A stretch of DNA of 64,000 nt, from contig CM041292.1 in assembly GCA_023052935.1 (NCBI GenBank), forward strand, positions 102,553,906 to 102,617,905, written 5' to 3'. The stretch comes from Piezodorus guildinii (lineage: Eukaryota; Arthropoda; Insecta; Hemiptera; Pentatomidae). Positions 1-11,265 of this stretch are shown one piece after another. The first letter of the stretch is position 1. Every line of letters starts with the position of its first letter. Position numbers and translations under genes: made by a program. The notes under the pieces were generated by a model that was given only the letters and a program-made list of their open reading frames with translations, was not told where the DNA came from and did not search any database.

Positions 1-770
1 TAACTTTTGATATAAAAGTAACTGTTGTAGAGTAAAAAAAAAACCAAAAAAAAAACGCTATTTAATTAAAAAATACAATGGTTTGCTATTTTCAAATAAC
101 AATATTCGGGTACACCAGTTTATCTAGTTGTTTTCTGACAATTGTCTGATATGAAAAGCAATAAATCAATCAATTAAAACTCACTACTGCTAATTTCTCA
201 ATGCTATATCTCTGATATTTCTTAACGGATTTCAATGATTCTTCTTTTGTTTTGTAGGAAATTTAATTTTGTATGTTTATAAAAAAATGTTATTCTGATC
301 ATACATATCTTGAAACGTAAGCCCTTAAATTTTAAGAATTTATCTTTGTTTTAAATTTTTTGTTTCGCTTTCTCTACTTTTTCCAAAATTGTTTTTTGTC
401 CTGCCTATCTTGCTGGTCTATGAGAGAAGAAATCTCTTGAAGTTCAAATTGGGTATTTGGTTTGGGCAAACCATTTTTATTTATTTTTTTTGGATTGTCA
501 CACAACATTTAATGAAAAGTTTAAAATTGCATAAAAACATTATTCTGTCACATATAAATTAAAAATGTCGCCTTATGACTTTGAGACAATTATTAAATAA
601 ATAATCCATGTATTCAATATCCTTTCTGGCTGATTAAATATTATGTATGTAGCCTTTTTCGAATTTCATCTCGAATATACCCAAAATTAAGTATCAGCAT
701 CCGACAAAGCTAGAATAAAGACAGTGAGAAAGATTATACATATTTAAGCGAACAAGATGCAATAATTTGG
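1..770. other. AT-rich intergenic sequence
   Basis: No gene, RNA or clear repeat boundary is visible here. Open frames are short and low in complexity. Confidence 0.5.
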
Positions 771-800
771 CAGGAGACAAACAAAGACGGCATTGTATTA

Positions 801-870
801 AGGAGAGGGCAGCTGACTGTCACATAATCCAAGACAACACACCTGGCCGCCACCTGCCGTGGTCTGCTCT
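801..870. promoter_or_regulatory. GC-richer block with three E-boxes
   Basis: GCAGCTG at 809-815, CACCTG at 840-845 and CACCTG at 851-856 (GCAGGTG on the - strand) fall within about 50 bp of unusually GC-rich sequence for this AT-rich region. Two of the three fit the RCAGSTG class bound by proneural bHLH dimers. The block lies about 15 kb upstream of neur, a known proneural target in Drosophila. Regulatory use is inference only, since E-boxes are common. Confidence 0.25.
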
Positions 871-1077
871 GATTGTGTCCTTCTGATAGGGAAATCATTA
901 TTTGATTGTGTTCCGCACTCCATTCTTGTATATCGAACATGGCGAAACTTTATCTTCATATTATATATATCTGCACAAATTACACATCTCTAGATGATCA
1001 TAGGCAAGTATGTCCAGATTAAGAAGCTCTTCTAAACCAATAATATGTCTTTGTATTTTGTCCTCTCTTCCTATTAC

Positions 1078-2180
1078 ATTCGCTTACCCATATTTGAAAT
1101 ATATTGTAAGAGAAATGATTATGATCATGAAAATATCCGATTTAAAGTATTCGGAAATACACATTTTAGAGTCCACAAAAAGATCTGTGTGTATGTGGTA
1201 AGTCTATCGCAAAAACGATAAGTTGTATTAAACTGAAATTTCATATTTTAGAGCGTCTATGCCTGAGCTGAGATGTTACAGCAACTTTTCCATCGAAATC
1301 GGCAAACCAGAAGGGCCACATTATTCGATGCATTTTTGACGATTTTCTCGGTATATTGAGGTAAAATTTAATAGGCTTTAATTTCAGAAAGGTTTCATTC
1401 TGATTGAAATGTCTGATAGGGGTTCAATGTCGGAATTTTCAAACTATCTTAATTTTTTTTCTTTAATTTAAATTTTAACCATCAAACTCTTCCCGTATCC
1501 AATCCTTACAATCCAAAATCCTTCGCAAAATCCTTAACGCTCCTTACTTTGTCACCAACAAAATCATCCACAAAGACCTTAATGTTCCATATGTTGCTGA
1601 TTTGGCCTGTACCAGGTATCACTCCTTCCATGAAAAACTCCACTCCCACTCTAATCCACTAGTTTCAATCCTTGCTTCCACTTCAATTCCTGACAATCCG
1701 CCGAGGCGTCTGAAAAGAAGATGGCCTCGAGACCTTCTTGTGTAGATTCACTACTAGAGTGCTGCCAATGGGCAGTTTCTCTTCATGTTTTTTTTCATGT
1801 GTATTATAATTGTAGCCGATTTACTTGATGTATGAACATACAGTTGTAAATTTCAATAAATGAATTAAAAAAAATTCAAATTGTGTTTTTGAACATAAGG
1901 ACAGTATGGATGTATAATATACCGTTGGAAAGCTAAAGATATTAGAAAAAATATTATCTTATGCACTCAGATGTAAAATGTAATGGAGAGTGATGAAAAA
2001 CAGATAAATTTAACTCATTGTTGAAGATAATTGTATATTGTTTGAATAATTGAATCTAAAATATACGTTTTCATAGAAAATAAACATCATTCTTTAAACT
2101 TTTTTGAACTCTATTTATTAGTTGTTAGATTAATTTTAACAACCAACGTTAGTGAAAGTTGTGTTGCCCGCGCCATATTT
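1078..2180 (+). mobile_element. Fold-back family element, copy 1 (interrupted)
   Basis: The sequence from about 1078 follows the same order of motifs as the left arm of the palindromic copy at 36443: a CTTACC-type end, GAAATATAT, AAATACAC, TGTGTG, AACTGAAATTTCATATTT, then a block ending in AAAATTTAAT. The inner part resumes after 1875 with TATAATATACCGTTGGAAAG. The right end carries GTTAGTGAAAGTTGTGTTG near 2151. A LINE fragment splits the copy. No coding capacity is seen. Confidence 0.6.
1490..1875 (+). mobile_element. 5'-truncated Jockey-like LINE, 3' end
   Basis: The + frame encodes a C-terminal RT-ORF tail (IQSLQSKILRKILN, then YFVTNKIIHKDLNVPYVADL, ending RRWPRDLLV and a stop at 1743-1745). 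This is nearly the same as the tail of the longer LINE on the - strand at 34054-36407. A short 3' UTR and an A-rich end near 1870 follow. The fragment sits inside fold-back copy 1. Target duplications were not resolved. Confidence 0.8.
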
Positions 2181-3364
2181 TTTTTATCTCTAACTTCATT
2201 CAAAAATTTTCAAATTTATTTTAACAACGGAGGTAAGTGAAAGTCCTGTGTTGCGCGTACCAGTCCCTTATAGTTTCAAATTATTTATGCTACTCGACAT
2301 TGAACTATAAGATTAATTATGAAAAAAAATTTTCGTCCAAATTTGTCCCTTAGTCATGTGTCAGTTAATAAATAAAATGATTCTCGGTCGCTGCGTCAGT
2401 TGTCAAACTTCTACCCAGAGATGGCTCTGCGGAAAAAGCCAACAGCAAGTAATTCAAGTTAGTTGTTAATTAATTATCCATCGGTAAATTGGATCCAACC
2501 TCATGTAGATGGGTACCTTTATGTTTTTGACATCGATTGACATGGGTTCTCAGTCCCCTGCTGTGGCGTAAGTTTGACTTTAGAATCCGTCAAACTTCCA
2601 TCCATTGGAGTTGATTTAATATCAAAGTGGGAACTGACTTGTCGGATAGAGCCTTACTGACTTCTTAATAATTCTTGTCAAGTCTTTTCCCTGAAAATTG
2701 AATTTTATATTACTATTTAATGTTTCCTAATTTTTTGAACTCTTAAAAACAACATAGAGTCCTGGCATTAGCAAAATGGATCAAATTATTCGCTTTTACG
2801 TGCTTTTTCTGTAATGGACCCCATCAGGCATACTCCTTCTCAGGAGACGTGTTTAGCATCGGAGTATCTTGCAGTATTTTCCCTCAGAATAACTCTCCGT
2901 TGAAAATGGAGTCCGTCCTATATTTTACCACGGATCGAAATAATGTACAAATAATTTTATTAATTTAAATATATGTTATAAATTTGAGAAAGATTAAGCT
3001 ATAATTATTTTTTATTTAGAAATAAAAAAAATATTTTCTGTATTGAGACTTCCTCCCTAATCTTCCAGTAGTGGATTTCGGAAATTTTGGTAATTTTTTA
3101 TTTTAAATGTTTTCATAATCACTAATAATTTATCTGACCGTCGACGGTGTCATTCAGTGATGCAGAACTATTGTTTATATCAGCTCATTTAACACAATCA
3201 AATTATTTTACGTACATTTTGATATTACTCACATCCTTTCTTTGCTAATCATTATGTTTACTGTTCCTATTTAATCATTATGTTTATTGTTCCTATCATT
3301 ATTTTTTTTTTTTTATTGGTTTCGTCATTTTAGAATTGATTTCGTCCTTTTTCTCAGGAAACTG

Positions 3365-3367
<3 letters not shown>
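2181..3367. other. Intergenic; partial fold-back end
   Basis: A second terminal motif of the fold-back family (ACGGAGGTAAGTGAAAG, then TGTTGCGCG) lies near 2226-2256. The remainder is AT-rich with no gene seen. Confidence 0.45.

Positions 3368-3412
<45 letters not shown>
3368..3412. repeat. (TA)n microsatellite
   Basis: About 22 uninterrupted TA units are present. A short open frame running through them is an artefact of the repeat. Confidence 0.95.
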
Positions 3413-3417
<5 letters not shown>

Positions 3418-3764
3418 TCAATTTTTTATTTTTTTTTTTTTTATCATAGGTAAGTTAATCGTCTTCTGAAGATGTTTTGGGCAATAATACAACCTAACTA
3501 CAACCCATATCGTTAAACTTTACGTGCTACTTTAGCTCGCAATATTCTTTAAATATCATGCATAATCATTTTCACAATTATATGAAAACAAGTCTTTTAA
3601 ACGTTTCGTCTCTAATTTGGTTGAAGCTATTGACCCCAGTATTTCGCTAAGGTTAAACTATCTTTATTAACGACCGTGCACTAATTATCTGCACAGTCGA
3701 CCGATAACCGTTTTATATTTTATTTTAAACTCCTATTTCCAACTTTGTCGTGTATACGGAAATA

Positions 3765-4640
3765 TTGGGTTGGTCGGTAAATAACGCAGTATTAATAATT
3801 TTTTTTATTATTCTGGGACATGTCCCTTTTGAATAAAATATACAGAATGTACAAAAAGGGCTTTCGAGTCTTAGAGTAAAGTAAATACATATAAAGAAGT
3901 TAATAATTACTAATATAAAATAGACATATTTAAATGAGAAGAAAACAACAACAAAATAAAAGAAAAAGCTTATTTGTAATTCTATTGAGCCTTGATATTC
4001 ATTAAGTGATTAAATATGCGAGATTTGAAGGTAGAAAGAGAGTTGGAGTGGCGGATGGAAGGAGGAATAGAATTCCATAGGAGTATGGATCGAACGAGAA
4101 AGGATCTGTCGAAATATGCAGTTCGGTAGGCCGTACTGAATAAATCCGAAGGCCCGGAGCGTGCACAGTGGGGATGGACAGAGGATTTGGGTTGTAGAAG
4201 GTCGAAAATCTTTTTCTTTATAACAAACTGCTTACGTTTACTGGATTATTCATTTGTATGAATGTTAAATCTTATTATTCATCTTAGTTTAATTTTGTTT
4301 TACGAGTTTATACTCGGCAGGACTGTACTCAGACGGCCAGAGATATCGGTCAAATCTGTGGCGAAAGCAGCATTAATGATTGCACTATTCAACGTTGGTC
4401 CAAAACTTTCTCACTTTCTTAAATCCTAGAGAAACCATCCATGTCGTATCGTTGTGTAACCAAATTAATGCAATGTGTCAGAAATAGGCTAGAATGAAGC
4501 CTTCTTTGTTCAATCAGAAAAGTCCATTTCGTTGCACTTCAACGGTAGGAAAAAACTGTTGGTGCTTAGGTAAAACTTGGCCTCATCATCGAACCTCTGC
4601 GGATTAGCATTTTTTTTTAAACTTCTTACGATATAGAAAC
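3765..4640 (+). mobile_element. Mariner remnant, 5' part
   Basis: A mariner-type terminus TTGGGTTGGTCGGTAAATAA starts directly after a TA dinucleotide. About 0.55 kb later the + strand encodes QTARDIGQICGESSINDC followed by TIQRWSKTF, which fits the N-terminal helix-turn-helix of mariner transposases. A stop follows and the catalytic region is not recognisable. An antisense LINE end separates the terminus from the coding remnant. No 3' terminus was found, so the right boundary is approximate. Confidence 0.65.
3796..4210 (-). mobile_element. LINE 3' fragment inserted in mariner
   Basis: On the - strand the sequence encodes a typical end of a non-LTR RT ORF: FDRSFLVRSILLWNSIPPSI followed by RHSNSLSTFKSRIFNHL. 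An AT-rich 3' UTR ending at the T-rich stretch near 3800 follows. The family differs from the 34-36 kb LINE. It interrupts the mariner and is therefore younger. Confidence 0.7.
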
Positions 4641-5694
4641 AATATTGAACAAAGCTAATTAGAAAAAACGCTGTTGTTGCTTATCGTTTCTAAAGATGGG
4701 AAATTCTGTTCTTAGGGAATTGGATGGTTGGAAATACGTTGGCAGAAAGATATCGATAGTAGTCGTGAATATTTTGGTTATTTAAAACTGTTTGAGATCT
4801 TTCTTTTTTTCTTTTTAATCCAAAACCCTGCAGTTTTCGTTCAAACCATTATTTATTTATTTATTTATTTATACAGAGCATTACCATTAAGGGTCATTAG
4901 CTATATACATAAACAAACCATTATATTTAACTCCAGATGGATCCTTTAAGATACAATAAAGCTTACCTACAGAGGCTGGGACCGGTGTGTGACTTCCTTA
5001 AAAATCCCTTGTTTATAAAGGCCCATTATAGAAAATATGGTCAGTAAATAACACGAGGAGCCTGTTGACTTAAACAATAGCGGCAGCTGGCTCGTGCCGC
5101 CGATGGTGTGCCGTATTGTTCACTCCCTCTTCGGGATGCTGCGTCTGCTCCCTGCAGGTTCCTGCCGTGACCGCACGCAGTCTCTTATTATTACCCATAA
5201 TATCGATATTCAGCCCCAAAACTATTGTGGAATATTCAAGGATATTGTGTATAATATACTGCTATGCCAACATATATCATTATGCTCATCTCAGCTATGT
5301 GAATTCCAATGAGGCTCTTTCTTCAATGAAATTAAACACATTCCTTCACCATTTTCTATATATTATTTGAATTATTATTCTTTCCTTACCATTCTCTTAG
5401 GCTTTATCCTCTGGGTATGGGCGAAGTAGAACTCAAGAGGCACACATAGTTTTAATTGCTTGATTTCTTCATATTCACATTGATTAAAGTCTCGTTTTCG
5501 GAATGCGTGTGTATTTATCTGATATATTCTATACTCATAATAGAATATACAATAAATGCGATGAAATAATAATCCCGCGGTAGGAGTTTGTAGGATATGT
5601 AATTAAAGGGATTAGTAAATAACGTCGTCAGATACTTATTTATTTTTTTTAAACATCCAGCTAGTTTGGAAAACGAATTTATTAATAAAAATCT
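4641..5694. other. Intergenic; TTTA repeat and a GC-richer patch
   Basis: A short (TTTA)n run lies at about 4850-4873. The stretch 5055-5180 is distinctly GC-rich and holds a GCAGCTG E-box near 5074. Overlapping frames across it lack any recognisable domain. No gene is called. Confidence 0.4.
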
Positions 5695-6207
5695 AGTGCG
5701 GACAACACACGAATTTCACTTACCTCTGTTGTTATAATCGATTAAAGAATTTTCAAATGCAGTTAGAGATAAAATTATTGAGACTAATAAAGAATTTATT
5801 ATAATTGCATGTCTATATAAATATTTGTTTTATTAAACAAACTATTTCATTATTATTATTAATAACATTATTATGATACTAAAGCTTGTTAAATTTTACA
5901 TCGATATAGTTAGTTTAATCAAAATCGTTTGAGCCGTTTTGGAGAAAGTGCATTGTATAAACTGGCTCTTCTGCTTAGCTGATTTTGATGAAAAAGTTGC
6001 TATAACATCTGGGGTGTACAGTTGCCTTAAATATGAAATTTCAGTTTCATTGGACTTACCTCACACACACAGACCTTTTTACAGGACTTGGTCATTTATA
6101 TTACTCTAAAACGTATATTTCCGTTGAAAACTCGAATTCGGAAATGTTCACGATCGCCATACTTTCCCTTACAATATATTTCATATATCGGTAAGTTGAA
6201 GTAAAAG
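5695..6207 (-). mobile_element. Fold-back family element, copy 2
   Basis: The copy begins with CTAGTGCGGACAACACAC and TTTCACTTACCTCTGTTG, contains TTTTACATCGATATAG and AAATATGAAATTTCAGTTT, and ends with ATATCGGTAAGTTGAAG. The order matches the right half of the palindromic copy at 36443-37638. It is non-coding. Confidence 0.6.
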
Positions 6208-6489
6208 TGTGATTCATCTCATAAACCTAAACTGACTGAACCAGTACCTCGGTAATTAATGTAATCAAAAGGTTTGCTGAAAGGCAGCTCCAATTTTGCA
6301 AAAATGAGTACTAAATAAGTAGAAATTAAATTTCTTTCGTTGGTTCAAGGGTGATTCAACTTTTACGAATACACATTTCATGTGGTAAGAAGACCTACAG
6401 AATTAAAATAAAAACATATTTTTCAATTAACTATTACTTTCAATATTTTTATTTTTTTATTTTATTTTATTTTTTTTGTTGTGGTTCTT

Positions 6490-7265
6490 GAATTAAAAAT
6501 CTAGTGCGCACAACACACTTATCTCCGTCATTTATAGCAATTTAAGATTTTTTTTTAATTTAGAAAGAAACTTAAATTGTTAAAGAGTTATTTCCATTGG
6601 ATATTAATATAAAAATGTGTTTTATTAAATAATCTATTATACTATTATCTACGACAATCAGTTTGTTTTATCGGCTTTTTATCACCTTCCAATAACCTTT
6701 AAAATTCCGTGAATTAGATAATATTTTTTCTAAACTCTTTAGCTATCCAACGGTATACTATACATCTATATAACTTTCTTGTGTTAAAAAACACAAATAT
6801 TGCCATAAAAAAATATGTTTGCACTTTTTTCCTTTAGTTGTTTATCAAATTCGCTCAACTTCCATATTTGCCCGTTATTTAATGAAAAATTATTACAAAG
6901 TTTTTAAAAAAGAAAATTAAAATATCGACATTTAAACCTTGTCGTACTATTTCAATCAATGAATAATGATATTAAATCCCATTAAATTTTACATCGATGT
7001 AGGGAGTTTAATCAAAATCCGTAAAAAGGTGCTAAATGCATGGTATAAAGTGTAGATCTTCCGGTCAGCTGATTTTGATGAAAAGATTCTGTAACATCTC
7101 GGGCGTATAGTTGTCTTAAATATGAAATTTCAGTTTGCATAGGACTTTTCGTTTTCGCCCGGGAGTAATTGCCACACACAGACCCTTTTGCGGGACTTGG
7201 TCATTTGGACTCGGGACCCTAAAACGTGTATTTTCGTCGAAAACTGGTAAAATTTTCACGATCAA
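6490..7265 (-). mobile_element. Fold-back family element, copy 3
   Basis: The copy starts with AATCTAGTGCGCACAACACA and carries CAACGGTATACTATACATCT, TTTACATCGATGTAGGGAG, CATCTCGGGCGTATAGTTG and GCGGGACTTGGTCATTTGG in family order. It ends raggedly after TTTTCACGATC. It is non-coding and close in sequence to copies 2, 4 and 5. Confidence 0.6.
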
Positions 7266-7820
7266 TACTTTCGACAGATGCTTCCATGAAAACTAATTAT
7301 AATATCTACAGAACTTCTGAAAGTAAAACTATATTTATAGTTATTACTTCGAGTTGAAAAGTAATTAAAAGTTGTGTGATGCCCACTCTTGGGTTTTTTA
7401 ATCTCCTAATTACATTCACGATATTTATATTCTTCTAATGATAAAATTAACATATCGACATATTTTATTTTAATTTACTCATTGGATCAGTTTTATTTAC
7501 GTGTATACACTAACATTCGAAAAGAAATTCAACCTCATAAAAACTGAATTTCATTCAGATTAAGTCTTCTAGCTTTGACTACCTGCTGGCCCAAATGATC
7601 TCAGGGATTGATCATCAAAGCAGATCGCGCAACAGTATGCAAATACCTAAAGCCTTGCATCATTGTTTACGCAGACAACTATCATGTCATTATCAATAAT
7701 TCTTTTCCATAAATATATCTTCAGTAGTTATCTCCTATCATGCCTAACGCTATTTCAATCTCTTATCATCGTCGTTATCCGTTGTTTCGCTTCCTTTTGT
7801 TTTTAAACTATTTTCTTTCT

Positions 7821-8108
7821 TTTATTCATTTAATGTCACTTTATGCTACATTGGCTAATCCAATGATACTAATGATGATACTGTGGGAGTCCAAAATTTA
7901 GTCTATCCAGGTTTAATGAGGATAGGGATCTTTAACGAGTTCTAACATCAAACAGGGCACCATTTAGAACCATCGGTTTACGTTCCCTCCAAAGAACGGC
8001 ATACTCAGCAATTTTTACTCCCTTTAAAAACTTTTAAGGTTACCTGCTGGGTAAGAACTCGTGACCTTTGTATTAAAGGCTGTATGCAACCACACCACTA
8101 CTCACCCC
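7821..8108 (-). mobile_element. tRNA-derived SINE copy
   Basis: Read on the - strand, it matches the SINE at 10555-10833 from the tRNA-like head (GGTCACGAGTTCTTACCC, a decayed B box) through the core and GGATAGACTAAATTTTGGAC to a tail ending in CATTAAATGAATAAAAG. It is more diverged than the 10.6 kb copy. Confidence 0.75.
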
Positions 8109-8559
8109 TAAACTATTTTCATTGATATCTTTGGCTTTAATGTAGTCATATTATTACTTAATATATTGAATACCTAATGAAGGAAAAGCTTTGCATGGAA
8201 CAAATGAAATCATTTGACGAAGGATTATCTGTAATGGCTGCATTGAAGTGATTTGTTTAAAATTGTCGTCTATTCTCCCGATATATAAATTTAATAAATA
8301 TTTTTAATGTGCTGATAAATCGCAAACCGAATACTGCCATTTGATTTTGTTCTCTTACTCGAGGAAGGAAAAATGCTATTGACTAAAAAAGATTTTTAAG
8401 GCTTGTTTACTAGCCGCAGTACCTGGAGAGAGTAGGCAAAGTGAATTATAAAGATGTGTGAAGGTTTAATATGATGTCGGCGATAATGAATTATCGTGCG
8501 GTCTCACACATTATCAACATAAATAAATATGCATTAATCGTACTTTATATAATATAATT
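8109..8559. other. AT-rich intergenic sequence
   Basis: No feature was recognised. Confidence 0.4.
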
Positions 8560-8850
8560 CATCTTTTTTCTTCAACTTTTATTTTAATTAAAGAATAATT
8601 TCCGTATATTACAATTGCCTGATTTGATATAACTTTATCTTTTAGTTTCGTTCTCTTTTTTTTTCTAGTAATATTTAATGATATAGGATTTTTTGAAAAT
8701 TAGTATTTGATCTTATGATCCGAATTTATTTTTAGAGCAATATGCCTTTCCTCTCTCTCCCGACTTTCATGAACTCTCACAATCTCTCGCTCTCACGAAT
8801 TTTCACCTTCCTCTTCTCTCACCGTGTAGTGCAGCCTTAAGAATTTCATA
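8560..8850 (+). mobile_element. Fragment related to the TTAA-flanked MITE
   Basis: This stretch resembles the right third of the element at 55227-56212: an AATATTTAATGA.ATAGGATTTTT block, then a pyrimidine-rich CTCTC stretch, then TTTTCACC...CACCGTGTA. The right terminal repeat is not intact. It is a diverged partial copy judged by eye. Confidence 0.4.
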
Positions 8851-10479
8851 CAAAGACAAACAATGTAAGTTCATTCAAAAGGCACACACTGACACTGAGA
8901 TGTGAAATATCTGTGGTTTTTCAGTTGATTAATTCCATTAGTACATCATTGATTATTAGGAGTTTTTAAGTTGGATACATTTTAGATTTGGTATGGACTG
9001 TAGCAGCCTAACAGTCATATGGTGATTTATAAAAACCGATATATAAGAATAATCTATCCAATGAATTTCCAAGTGACTAAAATTAAGATTTTCACAGTAG
9101 CAATACGCTTAATATTTAATCGTTTTAGTTTAAATAATGCCCGGACAACGAAACTTTATTTTTTGTATGATTTTTTTTATATCTAGTTAAATAAATGTTG
9201 ATCTGTATAAAATATTAAATTAACCCGCACTTCAAGTAAAGTTATAATTGAATAGCATATTGAAGCGTTGAGTTGTGTGGTAAAACTTGGCTTTGCTCAG
9301 CCACGTCCAGTTAAAATCGAACAATGCTTGAGAGTAATGACAGTATATATTGCAATCCTGGGAACAACACATTTCTCCAGCCCTGGGCTCCAGAGATAAA
9401 ACTTTTAATTAAATTAGACCATCCTGGTGAATAGTTACTTATTCAATCACGTCCGCATAAGCGAATTTTAATTGAGCTAACTATTAAAGGAAGTCGCCGT
9501 CTGGGAAAAGTAGTGGATATGTTGTTATGTGTATAGAGAATTTCCTTTATTGATCACACCACACATATTTTGATTTGATTTTATTCTGTCGTACAAAAAA
9601 AAAAAAAAATTTAATGAAAGAAAAAACAATACAAATTATTACACAATGTTTTATTATTTCCAAATAACAATATATTTGTTGTTTGGTTATTACTGTATTT
9701 TCAAGGTATTTCTCTATCTTCAATGATAACCGGGTGAAATTACATCTATTATAATTTGTGACTTGAATATACAGATCTACATTTTTTTTCTTCTTTATTT
9801 TTATGTTTTTCTTGTTTACAGATTATACAATTCTATACACAATTGTCTTTATCTTCAAAAATAACTGATTTATGGACGTACTTATGGATAAAAGTTCAAT
9901 TTTTCTTGTCTTTGTTAATAAACAGTGATAATTTTTTTCTCCATCTTTCAAAAATAACTGAGTTATTAAATTAAATCAATTTTAATCGGCCGCCATTTTA
10001 ATAATAACCAGCTAATATTTATGTCTAGGTGTTAGGATCAAATAACTTATTTTAATTATCAAATAACTTCTTTTAATAACTTATTTTTTGAGGGATTTAC
10101 TAGAGTTATGAATTTGTTAGGCTGCTCTACCTAGGGCGTATATAGTAATTTATTTTTCAGATAGTGTGCTAGGATGTTCGATTTCGTACAAATGTCACTC
10201 GAAAACAAAAATTGCCATAAAATTGGTTCACCTATTCGAAAATTTTATTTATCCAACAAAAATTTACAATATACTCAATAATATATCATAAACGAAATGA
10301 AATATATATATAATATATATATAATAATCCTTCTTTTGCCCGAAGACATTTTAAGGTGTAATATATACAAATCTGGTCTCCCTTTAAAGAGAATAAATCG
10401 TTCGATTTTAACTGAACATATAATTCAAGGGTCTTCTTTTGGGGCTCTATATCTAGAAACAAAAGTAGTTAATAAAATT
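8851..10479. other. AT-rich intergenic sequence
   Basis: No gene is seen. Stretches around 9240-9540 are less AT-rich but show no open frame or recognisable motif. Confidence 0.4.
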
Positions 10480-10554
10480 AGTCAATCAATTAAAGAATTT
10501 TCAAGCACAGTTAGCGATGAAATAATAATTTAAAATAATTAATTAAATTGATTT

Positions 10555-10833
10555 CGAGGGATCACTTGTAGCTGGGTGGCTAGCGTAACAGCCTCCCATG
10601 CCGAAGGTCACGGGTTCGAATCCGCAGGTGGTCATAGGATTTTTATGGGAGTAAAAAATCCTTAGTTACGCCGTCCTTCGGAGGGGACGTTAAAAGGTGG
10701 TCCCCGAGCCTGTGCGATGTCAGGTACTCGTTAAAGATCCCTATCCTAATAAACCTGGATAGGCAAAATTTAGGACTCCCACTGTAGCATCTTCCGATTA
10801 GCCATAGTAGCATATAGTGACGTTAAATAAATA
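10555..10833 (+). mobile_element. tRNA-derived SINE with intact target duplication
   Basis: The tRNA-like head has an A-box-like TAGCTGGGTGGC and a perfect B box GGTTCGAATCC at 10613-10623. The body contains CCTTCGGAGGGGACGTTAAA, which from memory resembles the conserved core of MetaSINE-type elements (not verified). The 3' end is an AATAAATAA tail. Identical AAATTGATTT copies flank it at 10545-10554 and 10834-10843. Three copies of the family are in the window (also 7821-8108 and 53437-53714, both - strand). This one is the least decayed. Confidence 0.9.
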
Positions 10834-11265
10834 AAATTGATTTATTAAATAATCTACTCTGTTATTATCTAAAACAATCAGTCAATTTTATCCGCTTCAC
10901 ATCAATCTCCTATACATATTACAAGTTTGTTTATAAGATAATATATTTTCTAAAATCCTTAGTTTTTTAACGGTAAACAACACATATTTATTACGGTTCT
11001 TATCTTTAAAAAATAAAAAATCACATTAAAAAGTACTTTTGCTCTTTTATCCTTTAGTTAATTGTCAAATTCAACCAAGTTATTTATTTAACCGTTTTTG
11101 TATCAATGCTAACAACATGAAATGGTTAACTTTTTAGAATCTACAAAATTGAAGACACTTTAGAGGAAGAACATTTAAGCTATAGGCTTTTAAGACCTGT
11201 AAGATTATTTCAATCAGAATAAAACCTACATCATATTAAAGTCCATTATATTTTACATCAATATA

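Noticed and set aside
3287..3469. 60-codon + strand frame
   Set aside because: It is made by the (TA)n microsatellite and T-runs; no conserved residues.
10555..10640. Functional tRNA gene
   Set aside because: The B box is perfect but the sequence does not fold into a full cloverleaf by eye and has a SINE body and target duplications.
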